A stretch of 64,000 bases of DNA from the NCBI GenBank assembly GCA_005656395.1, contig SRSI01000044.1:1984001-2048000 (forward strand), given 5' to 3'. This document shows positions 1 to 15,300 of the stretch, one piece after another; position 1 is the stretch's first letter, and each line of letters begins with the position of its first letter. The position numbers were made by a program, and so were the translations under genes. The notes under the pieces are model-generated. The model was not told where the DNA came from, did not search any database, and saw only the letters and a list, made by a program, of their open reading frames with translations. This DNA comes from Strongyloides papillosus. Taxonomy: Eukaryota > Nematoda > Chromadorea > Rhabditida > Strongyloididae.

Positions 1-167
1 GCGGCTTCTTTTATATGTATACTTAACATTACATATTTGTTATTAAATTATTATAACGATAACGTTACCGATTAATTATACTATATAAAAATATTGACAT
101 TGCTTATCAATTGAATAATATCAAACTTATAGGATAACATTTATTTTTATTCTTTCAAAAAACATAC

Positions 168-3100
168 CTTTTACAGCAGCCATTGATAATCTTACACTAT
201 CAATTTTTGGTTTTGGAGGCACTTGAGGCCCTTCCTTATTTCTAACTTTAACTTGATCTATTGATGTAATACCATCATTATTAGAAATAAATGATTTATT
301 ACAGGTGCTCATATGATTTATATTTATTGAATTATTACATAATTGTGATGGTGGTAATGTCTGTTGAGAATTCATATTCTATAAAAAAAAGAATTTAATT
401 ATCATTATCTTTATATATAAAAATGAATAAAAAATTTTTGTTTATAATAACAACGTTATAATTGAGGATTAGTGATGAGTTATTAAATTATGAAAAGCAA
501 TTGTACTAACTTTTATACAATGACATTAAGTTGTGTTAAATTATTAATTATAATTAGTAATTGACGATTGTCTGCCTTCTTGTGGTCAACTGTCGACAGA
601 TGTCTTTATAGGTAACAAATTTTTACTCTTTACCATTTTAAAGAACTGTAAAAAGAAGTATTAAACTTTTTATCATGCTTCAATAGATATTAGATAGTGC
701 TAAGATTTATCTAAGATGATAAAAGTATATTTATCTTTATATTATTATAATAAAGTTAAAAAGATACTTTTTATTGAAGTATTTAAAAAGGAATTAATAA
801 TCATTTTGGTAACGCTTAAATTTTACACCTCATTAAATAGTTAAGAAAAAGTTAAAGGTTACCTATAATGGCATTTACTAAATATATGTATATTTATATA
901 AAAGTTCATTTCTTCTTGATTAGTGATCTAGAGAATGACAATTGTAATGTAATGTAAATTTTATTGAGAAAAAAAATGATTAATAAATCATTTGGAAGTT
1001 GAATTACCTATGTAAATATGGTTAAATAAAATGCGTTTTTGAGTTAAAAAGTACTAAAATAAGTAATGTTAAATATCGGCAACATGAAAATATGAAACAG
1101 AAGAAAATATAAATTGTAAAAGAAGACAATACCGCACATAAAATGTTTGTCGGTTTTTGAAACATTAAAAAGCTTGTACTTTAATTGTTTCTTTACACAC
1201 TATAAAAAAGATAAGTTAAAAATATATAAATCTGCTAAGGATATGTGTTAACAAAAAGATGAACATCTGATACATTTTATTTTATATTCTTTTGTAGGAA
1301 GAAATTAATTCATTGAAAGTAAGAATGGTACACATCCTAAAGATATACACAATTCAATATATTATTTTGGAAATTTTATTTTTAACTTAAAATTTTACCA
1401 AACACTATTTTCTTATTTTTAACAACATAAAAGTATACATCACAAAAATCTCATTTTATAAATTTAACATAGTGTTATATTTAAATAAAAACATTAATTT
1501 GTACATTAGAAAAGTTATTGTTTTGGGATCTATTAATGATTGATAGAGGAAATTTAACTTGACAGTATAGATTTAACAAAATGTTATTGTAAATAGAAAC
1601 ATAATAAACTTTAAGCACTTTCATATAATAAAAGTGACAAAATATAAATTAGAAAAGCTGTTGATTAAATTTTGATAAATTTAATGAAAAATCCTTTAAA
1701 ACCATAATTATTTTTATTGTTGTAATAAAAATAAAAATATTTCTTTAATGAGGGAAAAGATAAATTATGATCAAAAAGTTGCGCAATTTATATTTGTAAA
1801 ACTTATATCCATCTGATTGAAAAATTAATGAATGGATAAGAGTATTAAGAAGGTATTATAAAAGATATTTATAGCAGATGGATTTAATTTAATTATAAAT
1901 AAATTTTTTTCTTGTTTGTTCTAGTAAATATAATTGTACTTGTAAATATATTATAAAGAAAAAAAATTATTAAAATATAGTAAATAATATTTATAAAGAG
2001 AAAATATTTTGATATAATTGTATTAAAATATGACTAAACTTTAATTTCATTATATAAATCATTTGATATAATTTGCGTTTATATAAAAACTCATCTAGAT
2101 AACAACATTCTATAGTAAGTTTAATTAACAATTGTAGTATGAGGGTAAAATTTCAACATATAATATAAAAATATAATTTTGAGGTTTTATGTAAGACAAA
2201 GAGCATAATTCATTAAATCAAAGACGAGAAAGTTAATAACAGAACTATTTTACCTATCAGCGACGTGATGTATGTTTTGATAAATTAAAGTATTAATTAC
2301 ATAAACGAATAAATATGTACATATAAATATATATTTATATTAAAAGATGTGGTAATTGAGTTTATATTTATAATTAAATAAGCATTAAAATTTTTAACTG
2401 ATTTATTTTGTTTATATTATATTTAAAGATATTGCATGGTAAAATGTTGTAATTTGTAAAAGAAAATAAATGATGTATGTCACTTTAGATAAATATTTTC
2501 TTTAGTATAAAAAGAATTTTTAACAATATTTTTAAAAAGTGTAACTTAGACTAAATATAACTTTTTACATATTTAGAAAAAAAAATTACCGCGCATAAAA
2601 TAAAAATGTAGTTAGGACAGGTCCTTTTTTGACATCTTTATAAGCTTTATTGTGTGTTGGCATGAAAAATGATGTTAGAAATATAATAAATGTCCATGGG
2701 GAGATGGAGAGGAAGAAGAGAAATGAATTTATTTAAAATGCCATTATTGTCAAATATCTTAACTATGTGTATAAAAGTTAATCATTATTGTAAGTGGGAT
2801 GATTTATTATAAAAAAAGTATATATAGATTATCAAGTTAAGTTTGTTAACTGAAGACAAAATTAAATCAATGGTAAATAAAAAAGTATCTTCCTGATAAC
2901 ATGTTCATCTTTAACTTAACCTATAAAATTGTTGTTCAAAAATTTATCAAAGATAAGAACTTTCTAAAGTGTATTATATATTAATAAAAAAAACGATTAT
3001 ATTTAATACGATTTATCTCTCAAAAACAGAATTAAGCTCTTAAGTTTTATTAAAGAAAATGTATATTATTTATATTTAAATAGTGATTATAAAGACTTTA

Positions 3101-6100
3101 TGTTAAAACAAATATCAATGATCCACAAAAATTTGTGGTAATAATTTTACAAAACCATTATAATATTTCAAGAGAATGTTTAAAGAATGTGTTTTAAATA
3201 AATATTTTAGAAAATAAAAATAAAGAAACGAAATCAATTATAATGTATAACATTAAATTGGAATATTTGGTTTTTATGTTAAGAATAATTAAAATAAAAA
3301 ACATTCGTTTTAAAGTGAGAATGTGTACTTTTGGGAGTACTGAAGGTATAATATAGATTATAAATTATACAACTTTAACATCATTATAATATGATTCATT
3401 AAATTGATCATATTTAAGCTATCAATCAAAAGTGTATTTTATAATTCTATATTTGTTATAACACTAAATAAAGATATATTATATATATTAAACGTTGTAT
3501 CTATAAATCAAATTTGTAAAGTATGGAAGTGTGTATAATAAATGTTTTATATTGTTATTACTACAATTTCCATCAATTGTTCGTCATAATAATAAGAATA
3601 ATGTATTAATTATCTAACGAATTTTTTTAACATTCAATTTTTTCTCCATATGGGGATTAATTTTTTCTTGAATACCTCATTTATTTATAAGATATATTGA
3701 CAAGATAGTGTAAATTAAGTTGCGTGTCAAAATGAGAAATAATATAAAATATGAAGTAAAATTGAAAAAGTAAGAGCAGATTTTTGATTAAAGACCTATC
3801 AAACATAATGGAATACATTTTTTAAGAAGTAATATTGACTAATATTAAAAGATAAAGAAATGTGATATAATTTATATGACAAGTTATTAAAATATATAAG
3901 AATTATTATAATAATGAAAAAATATCATCTTTTTATAATTTTTAGAAATCATTACTAATGTTTGGGATAAAAAATATACTATATAAAATAAAAATGATTT
4001 GAAATCAAATAAACCGCAAATATTGTATTCATATTTAAACTTAAACGATGAATAAATCTTTCTTAAAAAGTATTAAACCACTATCAAAACATGTTCCGGA
4101 GTATTTTTTACTTAAACATTTTTATATTTAAACTCATTCAATGAAAAATATGATTAAACTAGTAATATTTATAATTTAAAAGTAGAGATATTTAAATGTA
4201 ATTAATAGGATTTTTTAACAAAAAAGTTATAATTTCATTTATTACAATAAATTATTTTGTTAAAATAAATGCAAATAGAAAAAAAATACATGTAAAAAGT
4301 AGAAGTAAATATTATTTGTTGATGTTAAAAAAAGACACTGATGTTTTCAAAAGTGGTTAATAACTTTTTTTGCATAGTAAAGCAAGAAAATTATTAAATA
4401 AGTTTCTAACTACTTATACATAGTATTAGGTGGTAAGTTTCAATTGGATTGATAGAAATATATAATTTTTGAAAAGTAAAAGTATATAAATATGAATGTT
4501 ATTGTAAACAGTTTAAGTAGTAACGAAATATTTAATTGAGGATGAGATATTACATTTTCAGGTGATGGATGATATTAAGTATGGATGTTAAAGTTTAAGA
4601 GTTAGTGCCAGGTTCTGGTATATGTCTAAGAGATTGTAAAAATTGAAGACTGTTCCTAGAAATGATTGTTACAAATTAAAGTAGACATCTTTTTGCTGAT
4701 TGTCAGCAGAAGTTTTGATAGAATGTAAAAGAAAAATTTTTGACAGAAATACAGTCATTGTATTATAGTACTAAAGACATATGTAAGTTTAGTTGTGAAT
4801 AATAAAAAGAATATTAAGATGATTCATTTTGTTGTGTTTGTAGAGAACACGTTACTAATACAATATTATAAAAGTAATATGCTAATAGAATGAAAAAAAT
4901 ATGAGATAGAATGTTAGTAAAAAAATATAAAAACTATTATAATATCATTTCTTAAATATTTTGCCGACTCAGAACTGCCGACAAAAATAGGTTAACATAT
5001 CAAAAGTATATTAATATAGCAGACAGAATAATGAATTGTAAAGTTTTTTACTTCATGATTAGTAAGTTTTATTGTACATTAATAGGAAAAAAGATCAATG
5101 TAAAATAATTCGGCATTATAAATATATATTTAAAATAATCAATCAAATATAAGGAAACTCTTTTATCTTTTTCCATATGCGTAAATTCAAACAATTAGCT
5201 TAAAGATAGATATTTACTATAAAATCCAATTTATTATTGTTGCTTTATTGTAGGAGGATATCAAGCAATTCATTTATTAATATAAGAGATTTATAAAATT
5301 TATGGATGATTAGTTTAAATGAAAAGAGATTAAATTGGAAGAAAATATGGTCTTAAATGAATTGTTTAGTCTAGTATTTTAAAAATAGGATATATTAAAA
5401 AAGTGAATAATAATTTAATATTATTAAATATAAAATTGAAGGTTATATAAATATTAACTATATATTAGTGTGTAAAGAATGATAATCATTGAAATTTTTT
5501 TACTACAAAACTTACGTTATCATACAGGCTTTGTTGATTATCAAAATATTCTTGATTGATTATTATATCCTCCTCCACTCTTAAACAATTCCTTTTATCA
5601 TCACCAATACACTTATTCTTAGTTATTGGTATATTGTTATCATATAGTATAATTTGTTGATTTAGTGGTGAAACAGAAGATTCCTCAAAAAACTGGTCAC
5701 CAAGTAATTCTTTACTTTCTTTATGATTAGGTAATAAAGTTAAAATCGAGGAGATTATATTAGATTGAGAATGTCTATCACAATTTTTATTAATGGATTC
5801 AAATAAATTTTTATGATGTTCGCATATAATTATAGACGATTCCAAATTTGTCGTTATATCACAATTAGATTTTTCGTTAAATTTATATTGAGATGCCAAT
5901 AATTCCGATAAAATTTCAACACTAAAAATATACAAAAATTATACTAAATCTTAATAAAATATATTAATTTTAAAGATTGGAAATAAAAAAGATTTTATAT
6001 TCTTAAGTATTATATATGAGCATTTAATATTATATAAAAGATTAAGAATAACAATAAAAATATATGAAAAGAAAAATGTGAAATTAATATTTTGATGGCA

Positions 6101-9100
6101 ATCTATTTGATAAGGGTTTACTTATTTATGGAAAAATGAATGAGTAAAAAAACTTTTTATTTTTAATATATTCGATAACCATAACTTATATAAACTAATT
6201 AAATTTTCTTTTTAGCTCATGTTGAATATGTAAAAGCAAAAATAAGAAGCAATTTAAGAAAACATAGTATACAATAAATAACATTGATATTTTCATCCAC
6301 TTATAAGTAATAGATCAAATTACTTGAAAAAGATAAATAGTAATAGAAATTTAAATGAAACAACATATATAAAATGTGTTTGTTTAAAAATATTTTCTTG
6401 GAAATTACTTAACTATGACGGTATGATGTGAAAAAAGGAAATTGAAACAATATTAAGGATAATATTTTTTTGATAAAATATATAAAACTAATACTGTCTT
6501 TGTTAAAATTAAATAGTAAATATTTTTTTAATTATATTTTGCAATATTATTTTTATAAATATAATATATAATTGATTTACATAATATAAACATGATTGAT
6601 GATAAATAATACCATGATAAAAATTTTATCCTCAATAAACTTAAAATTAAATGAAGACAAATTATTAAGAAATAACATAAAATTTTTCACTATTTTACGA
6701 TCACATTAAATAACTTTTTGCTGTCAACTACCAATAAATCATAAATTGTTCTTTTACATAATTTAATTTAAAGAAAATGTAGTTTAAAAAATTTGTAATA
6801 TTGCACTAAGAATATAATAAGATTATTCTTTTATAAATATTGTCAAAATAAATGAAAGATAAATATGTTAAAAATGAATGGTAAAAGGGTAAAAATCAAA
6901 ATGTATAACAATTTTTTTTTGGTTATAAATTTAGAACATATATAAATATTTTAATTAAATATCAACAAAAAGTAGTTATTTAATAATTGTAACCAATAAC
7001 TGTTTAATGAGGTATAAATTTTATACTATTTATGAAATTGTTTAATAATAATCTGTGTAAATATTCCTTCTATAACGATCCTTTATAATAATAGAGTTAT
7101 TCTAGGAATAGATAATTTGCAAATTATATTGTTTAATGAAAACAATAAATAATTGTTCATATTAAATACTTCAAATGATATATGAGAAGGTCTAATATAG
7201 TTAGATAAGTTTAATTTTGTACAAATTGTATAAAAATGTATTGAAATAAATAATAATATTGTTGTTTCATAACTATCAACAGTCTTTTATCAATGAAATG
7301 TTAAATTTACAAATTCCCATCCAAAAAGATAAACCATTAATGTTGTGTTAAGTTAAACTGTTTTGTCATCCTAGAACAGACATATTTATCTCATACTATA
7401 ACAATTCTTATCTCATTCATTTATAAAACCATTGTCCATTTTCAAAATATCTATATTTGTGGTACTAAAATTTTGGACCAAGATAGTGAGATAATGATGC
7501 ATAGATTGAATATTATGATACCCATAAATAATATCATATAAAATTCTCGCAATAGCATGTAAAAGAAAAATAAATAAAGAAAAGTTTTATTAAAAAGATA
7601 AGTCATGTATCCTTAAACTTTCATAAACAAATGAATTTTATATAAAAACATTTTAAGGGCAAATGATCATATCATTAATCATATCCTCTTTATTTAACGA
7701 AAGAAAAGTCAAATGATTATTTTATAATATATATATATATATATAAAGATAAAAAGTTCATCTTATGAATTTTAAATAAAAAAGTAGTAGTAATGTGTTT
7801 TAACAATTTAAGACTGTATTATTTATAAAATGTTAATGTATAATCTTTTGAAAATACTCTTTTGTTTAACTATTTTTATTTTGTTATTTATATGATAAAG
7901 AAGAAAAGAAAAATAATATATGAAAAGGTAAAAATATATAAACTAGAAATATTAAATAATATTGTTCAAATAAATTTTCACCCTCATATCTTGGTGAGAT
8001 TAAAAAGAAGAAAGATTACAATCTATTATGGTAGAGGGAAGCACAATTAAGTGATCCTCACACTAATTCAAGTAGTTAGAAATTACCATATGGCAATGTA
8101 GAAGTTAAGTTTTTTGATTCCAAGAGTAATTGTCTTTATTAATTACCCAATTATTTATAATATAGAATAACTTTTCAAAATAATTATTACACAATTTCTA
8201 GAGACAAAATTAATAAATCAAGAACAAGTGTTCATAAAATAAATTATATAAGATCAATTATCAATATAAAATTTATAAAATGAAAAAAAAATAAAAAGAG
8301 GTGGTTGAGATTAAGACGATAAGAAAAAGATTATAAATTATAGTGTATAATTTAACAAGTGTTACTATATCGTAGTATGAATAAAATTTTCTTTTTGCTC
8401 TTCAGTAAAATATATTAAAATAAAACAAAATAAAACTTAATATTGCGAAATTATATTTTTATACAAATGAATGTAATATGTAAAAATTTATCACAAATAA
8501 TAATACGAATATTTTATTTATGAATATATATTTTATAAAAAAGTTTGAATTTAAAAAAAGATTGTAAATCATGATATATGTATATTAGACAAGTACTTGG
8601 TGAAATTTAAAATGTTAAAATAAAAAGAATTATGATATTACGTAATAAATAAAATATGGAAGTTAGGAGAATTTAAAAGAATTTCCTTATCAATATTTTA
8701 TCTAAATAGGAAGATACATTGTGTTATTATATAATAAGAAGAACTAATATTCTATTTGTCATTATTGGTATGTGAAAGCAAAATAATAATTAGACAGATT
8801 ATTGAAAATGTATACCAAGGACATGATTGTGTAGGAGAATATATTTATTTTGAAAGGACAAAATGTTAGATTAATGATATTATATTATTGTAAGATAATT
8901 AGGAATGATTAAATGAATTAGTAAAATTATTTTCTTTTATTTTAAAAGATTTTTATGATATTCTATTGAAAAATAAGGAGTATGATTGAAATAAATTGGC
9001 ATACAATTACATTAGGTAACCCCAACAAAAGAAACATAATAAATAAAGAAATTTAATATTTACATTTATTAATATTAAGAAAGCTTATGCTATCTCTTGT

Positions 9101-9914
9101 TAAAATGAAAGTTTAATACATTTAAAAATAATTTACAATATCTTTGTCAAAATCAATTATGAGATATTTAACTACTATTATCAAGTCACCCCTAAACAAT
9201 AACAGTTTGGGTTGTCGGATTTTGGGACAATTAAGACAATTGACGAGGTGGAAGTTAATTTACCCTAACTGGTGGTGAACTCATTGATAGGAGAAACCTT
9301 AACATTGTGAGTATTGTATTGAGTAAGGATTGGTTGTAATAAATTAAAAATAAAATATACCGTCTACCAACAATAGTTATTGTAAATATAATAAAAGGTA
9401 ATGGAAATGGGAAAGAAATAATTAATGACCTGTGCAATCAAGCTTAACTTATATGAATTTTTTATTACATTATTACATTTCATATGCTAATAATACAAAA
9501 GTGACTATATTTATACTTTTTTAACAAATATTTTTTATCATTTACCTAAATAATATAAATTATAAAAAGTACAGAGATTTTTTTCATCTATATTATAATA
9601 AAAAAAAATAAATTGTCATCAAAATTAAATAATAATTCATTTTTAAATCAAATTTATTTGACTATTATCAAATATCAAAAATAGTTATTTGAATTATGAA
9701 TGTGAAAAGTAAATATAAGGAAATAAATAAATAGCAGAAAAATATATTTTTAATGTATATAAACTTACCATTTATTTCCACAATCATCCTCTTCATCACT
9801 ATCCATTGAAATGTTATCTAAATCAAAAGAATCTTTATCAGGGTCAAAATCATGAGCTTCTTCTTCATGAATTTCTACATCATTTTCATCGCTTTCTAAT
9901 TCTGCCATTTCCAT
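168..9914 (-). CDS. Unrecognised acidic, PxxP-containing protein, N-terminal three exons (partial)
   Basis: Three minus-strand exons join in frame: 9914-9769, 5921-5516 and 378-168, each bounded by GT/AG (donors GTAAGT, GTAAGT, GTATGT; acceptors ending TTTTAG and TTATAG). The phases agree (2, then 0, then 1), which is strong evidence for one gene. It gives about 254 residues and continues past the left edge. The start is the ATG at 9914 with a second in-frame ATG at 9908; an ATG at 9947 is also open. The N-terminus is highly acidic (runs of D/E, SDEEDD). The middle holds LYDN, and the last exon carries PQVPPKPK, an SH3-ligand-like proline motif. This suggests an adaptor or signalling protein, but I recognise no family. 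The introns are 3.8 and 5.1 kb, very long beside the 40-60 bp introns elsewhere in the window. Confidence 0.6.
379..5515 (-). other. Long intron 2 of the left-edge gene
   Basis: This 5.1 kb stretch is AT-rich, stop-dense on both strands and without an ORF I can support. It lies between two exons whose phases match, so it is best read as intron. Nothing in it resembles a tRNA, a transposon or a domain-coding exon, although a short missed exon cannot be excluded. Confidence 0.5.
5922..9768 (-). other. Long intron 1 of the left-edge gene
   Basis: This 3.8 kb AT-rich gap separates exon 1 and exon 2 of the left-edge gene. It includes an (AT)n microsatellite at about 7727-7745 and a slightly more GC-rich patch around 9180-9440. 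The short open frames at 7862-8050 and 9255-9437 look random in composition and lack splice context. Confidence 0.45.
7727..7745. repeat. (AT)n microsatellite
   Basis: An alternating AT run of about nineteen bases inside the first long intron of the left-edge gene. Confidence 0.8.
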
Positions 9915-12306
9915 AAATAAAGTAGTAGAAAAAAATTGATAAATCAAAGAAATGTAATAGCAAATAGTACTTTAAGTTTACAAGAAAAAGGACGCCTATA
10001 ATATTATCATAATTATATTACAAATAAAATAATTAATTGAATGAAGTATCTTTAAATTCAAAACTTTTGTCCTTTATATTTATATAAATCTCGCTAATTA
10101 GTCATTAAGACATTTAATATAGCAATACTATTACAAAGAATTATTTTCTTTAATATATAATATAACCATATGGATCATAGTAAATTTTATCTACTGATAA
10201 AAGGAAAAAGGATTAGTTAAGATAAAATGATCCTTATGAAGATTTTAATTTTTAAATTTAATGATTTGTTTTAAAATCAAGATTGTAATTAAAAGTGACC
10301 AAGATGATATAATGATTGGAGGGTATAGACAGATGCAAGAAGGAAGCCTTGAAGGGTAATATAAGAAAATGGTTTTAAAAATATAAAGCGGTAGAATACA
10401 AATTATGCAGATTTTAAAGTATTCTTTTTTATAATTTTATTATAGTTAAAAATAAAATAATGTGATAACAAGTTAATTATTTTCTAATACAACAATATTA
10501 TAAATTATATTTATAAATAAGTCATAATTATTTAAAAATCTCTATAAATGTACTACGAAAATATTAAAATTAATTTATTGAAATATATTTGTTAAAAGAT
10601 AAAAGTTTTTATTTGCGAAAAATAGTAAAAAAAATCCCAAAAAATTTAATATATCTTTTGAAATATTTCCTTTTCTATATAATACATTTTTTTATCTTTT
10701 GATATAGAAAAGAAAATACTCTTTGAACTATTTATTTAATGTAACATTAAATTAATTCAAAATCTATGATATTTGTGGAAAAAAATGTTGGCATTTGTTT
10801 AGTTTATCTGTAATGTTTAAATTAAATAAATATCACAACAGTTCGCAAAATAAGATTCATTTTTGCTATGGTAATTAAAAGCAAATCTTATCAAAGGATA
10901 ATATAAATAAATAAAGTCAAAATTTAATAAAAATTACTTATGCCCTTCAATCGTAAATAGTAAAAAAAACTTGTACAAAATATATATTAGTATTGTAAAT
11001 GATTATATATTAGATTTGCATTTAACACAAAAAGTTGTTCTTTCATAAGACATGTTTACATATTAATATATGATTAAAATATATTTGAAAATTCAAAAGA
11101 TATAAATAAAAAATTATCTTTCTATTTATTAATAATTTTATATTTCCTCTTATATTAAAATGATTTTTTAAAAAGAATAAAATATTATTTATAACAAAAT
11201 TTGTACACAAAAACGTATCATAATATTTTTGAAGAAAGAAAACAGATATGTAAGATTGTTAAAAATAAACATTCCCCAGTTAATTGCATTTTTAATGTTT
11301 ATAATAAGCTTATCTTCTAAATCTTTATTTTCTTTTATTATCTTCTAATTTTGTGGTAATCATTTTATCAACAAAATATTTGGTATCTATTAAAATATAC
11401 TGTTAACGAATGTGTATATTACATACTTTAATTTTGAACTGTTATAATAAAAATTATATACTAAAATTTAAATGACAATATTTAACACTTTAAATGATAT
11501 ATTAAAGTAGAAAAGAGTGAAAAAGCTCTTTTTATTATTAAAATGTTCTTTATATCAGTAATAACGAGGTTTTATAATACATATATTATTTGTTACATCA
11601 TCACAACAGTTCTTGTAATTAGATTAATGGAATAAATATTAAAAATAAGCGCTCGAAGTATTACTATTTAATTAACAGTATACTAATTCTCTAAGTATTT
11701 TTAAAAATTTTGATATTCTCCATTGGGAGAAAACAGATGTGATTAGTTATGAATAGAGTTATTTTATTTTGTATAATAAGATAAGGAAAAATTTTAAAAA
11801 GATGATTGAAGTTTTAATAAAGTAGTAAGATAACATATTCCTGATAAGCTATTGTTAAAAATAGTATAAAATTTATATTATCTTATAATATGAAAAGATT
11901 GGAAAATTTCTGCCAATTTAAAGTTGACAATTAACCTTATTCGTATAATGATAGCATTTAAAAAAGTTATTTAGTAAAAAAAGTTAAAATAATAGAAGCT
12001 GTTTGGAAATTGTTTATAAATTGCAAAAAATGAATATACTGAAATAACACAAAGTGAAGAAAGTAAAATATTATTTTAGTATGAATGATAAATATTTAAA
12101 GTTTTGTATACAATAGAGAAGAAAAGTTGTATATTATATTATATAATTTCTATAATGCTATAATATTATGGAAAGCTTTCCATATATTAAACGTTAAAAA
12201 GATTATAAACGAAATTGAGAATTTTATTTCAAACATTTTACAATAATAGTAATAAGAGAAAAGTTATAGTAATAATTAATGAAAGAATAACAAAAAAGTA
12301 AAAAAG
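9915..12306. other. Intergenic gap between the left-edge gene and Brr2
   Basis: About 2.4 kb of AT-rich, stop-dense sequence. It should hold the promoter of the left-edge gene (right side of 9914) and the 3' UTR of Brr2; a minus-strand AATAAA lies at 12223-12228, about 80 bases past the Brr2 stop. I see no other gene in it. Confidence 0.5.
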
Positions 12307-15300
12307 TTAATCACTATCAATTTTAGGACGTTTTGCCTCAACTTCATCTCCATTCATTGAATCAGGAGTGGAATGAATTTTAAAATCAAATTCCTGATCA
12401 GCACCAAGATATGAATCACAAATAAAATATAATTTTAAATCATGCTTTCCTGGAGATGGAGCAATAAAATCTAATTTAACTTTAGCTGAAGCATGAACTG
12501 TAACTCTCTTGACAGCAAGAATTGTATTTGATTCAGGTTCTCCTATAACTAACCACCATCCCTCATCTTTTCTAGTTGCTGGATAAAATGGAGCAACAAC
12601 AGGTGGAGCTAAACCATCAATATCATTATCACGCTCCATTGTTACATCAACAGACACAGTATCACCAACAATTGGAGATTTTTCAGATATATCATAAGAG
12701 ATTTCTATTGATGGATAATAATTACAGAATTGAGCAACATCATTAAGTTTTGATCTATCCATTTGTAAAAGTTTATTGCGATCATCATCTTCCATTTCTA
12801 ATAAATCAAATACAGAATTAATACCCATTTCTTTGGCTCTTTCAATAAGTTCTTGTGTGCTATGAGGTAATTGTTTTAAATAATGATCACTAGGATTGAC
12901 AGCCTGAGTTAACATCTGAGCTAATTCCATAGCAGCAATAGCAGGTTTAAGCCAGGCATTTGATGTAATGACATCAACACAAGCATGAGCTAATCTTGTT
13001 GCAATTGGTACAATATCATTGATATCTTTATTTAGTTCAGCAGACAAACTTAATCTGTTAAGATATGCATTAAGGAGTAGATTTGTCTTTATACGAGGAT
13101 CATTAAATTTCTGAGATTTTAATTGATTTGGTAATTTATCACATAATTGTTTAAGAACATTTACTTCACGATATCGAATAATAATATTTCCAAATTCTGT
13201 TGAATTAGATATAATTTCAAGAATTCCTCTAACCTTTGTTTTTTCCTTTATGGATAAGTTGAATACCTCAACCGTTGTAAAACTAATATAAAAGTAAGCC
13301 GCAATCATTCCAAGATTCAATGGTGATACATAATACTCATCGATAATTTGTATACACTTTGCTTGTTCTAACATATTCAAAGTATTTTCAACCAAATCAG
13401 ATAAACTATCTGAGATATGACTATTTGATGTACCTTTAAGATTATAATAGTTAGGATTTTTTGGTAATCTTCTATAAAGAAACGTCCATGTTATAAAATC
13501 AATAGCATCTTGTTTATTTTCAATGGTTTTTGTAACAATTTCAGCGTTAAAATGATCATGAAGACAATGATCTAAGTGACTTTCAACAGGTAACATATCA
13601 TTCAAAAATTTTAAATAATAAGATTTCTTTGAATTTTGACACATAAGAACACATTTAGAATCAGAAAACTTCTCTGGTTGATTAGCTAATCCAACCATAT
13701 AAAGTAACTCGGTCATTGAATAATCTTCATATGTATGATATTGTCCATTATAATAGACTGTATCCATGATAATAACAAGATAACTAGAAATATTAATTTC
13801 ATAACACAATGTACGAGATACAATAACAACTTGTATAGCACCACTCGTAAATAATTTTTCAACAATATTTTTATCCTTTTCTGTTGTTCCTTCATGTAGA
13901 TATCCAATGCCAAATTCAATTGTTTCTTTCAAATTTTGATCTGATAACTTGTTAATCATAGCAACGAAAACTTCATCGTCTGATGGAATATGTAAAAATT
14001 TAGTAGATTTTCCATCACTGTGAGCTGCTGTAATGAGATCCATAGCTGTAGGATTTGTTTGTCTTCTAGATGGAACAAAAACAATTACTGGTTTCCCTGA
14101 TATATTTCCTGCTTGATTAACAATAGCAGAATATACCGGCCTTACCATAGCATCAAGACGAGATGGTGTATGTGAAATATTGAAACTTTTTATTTGTATT
14201 TCTAATGGTACTGGACGAGAAGATGGACCAAAATTAAATGTGTTTTGTGCTGATACACCTAACCATCCACCAAAATCTCTTGAATTAAGAACAGATGTTG
14301 AAAAAGCGACAAAACGTATATTACCCCCAGTAAGTTGTGAATTCATAAATCTCATTCTCGAACAAACAACTTCAAGAGTTGATCCTCCTTCACTACCAAT
14401 AGTATGTATATCACTAACCATAAATAATCTAACAGCTTGAATATTTTTTCTTTGCCTCCATCTTCTACTAATACTATCCCAATGTTCAGCATTAGAAACA
14501 ATAACATTTCCTTTTTGCAAAAGCTTTAAATCTGTTGTTGGATCTCCTGTAAGTAAGACAATTTCCATGCCAAGATTCTTTTCAATTCTTAGTTTCCAAT
14601 CATTATAAACTTTCTTAGTTAAAGCGTTAACCGGACAAATATAAACAGCTTTAAAATCTGGATTTTGTGAAAAATGACGAAGTAAACATAACTCCGCTAA
14701 AACACCTTTACCAGAACCATATGGAGCTCCAATAAATAAATTGTCATTAGTTTCATAACATGGTCTAAAACATTGTGTTTGAATTGGATTAAATATTTTA
14801 ATGCCTTTTCTTTTCAAAACATCTTCATATTCAGGATTTGATAAAGCTTCCACAACTTGAGGTTGAAGATCATATAATTCTGTTGGTGGATAACATTTTT
14901 CAGGAAGAATTAATGATTTAAATGAAACAGGAAGAAGTGTTTCACTTCCAATATACTGATCAGATACAACACGAACATAACACAAAGGTGGCATTGGATC
15001 ATATACAGGAATAATCATTTTAACAACATGTTCATCTTGACAATATTTTTGCTTCAACAAAAAGTACTCATGATGAAGAATATCCTCTCCATTAACATCT
15101 TCAATAAAAATCCAGAAACCTTGGGATTTCCCATGAGTTTTCTCATCCCAGTTAAATTCTGCCTTTATAATAATCTCAAATTTCAATGATGATCTTGTAA
15201 TAGGTTGTATCAAAGTTGAAACATTTAATTTCGGTACCATACGTATATATTTGTACAATGACTTCCCTATTTTTGGTTGTTTAACTAATTCTCCAAGTTG

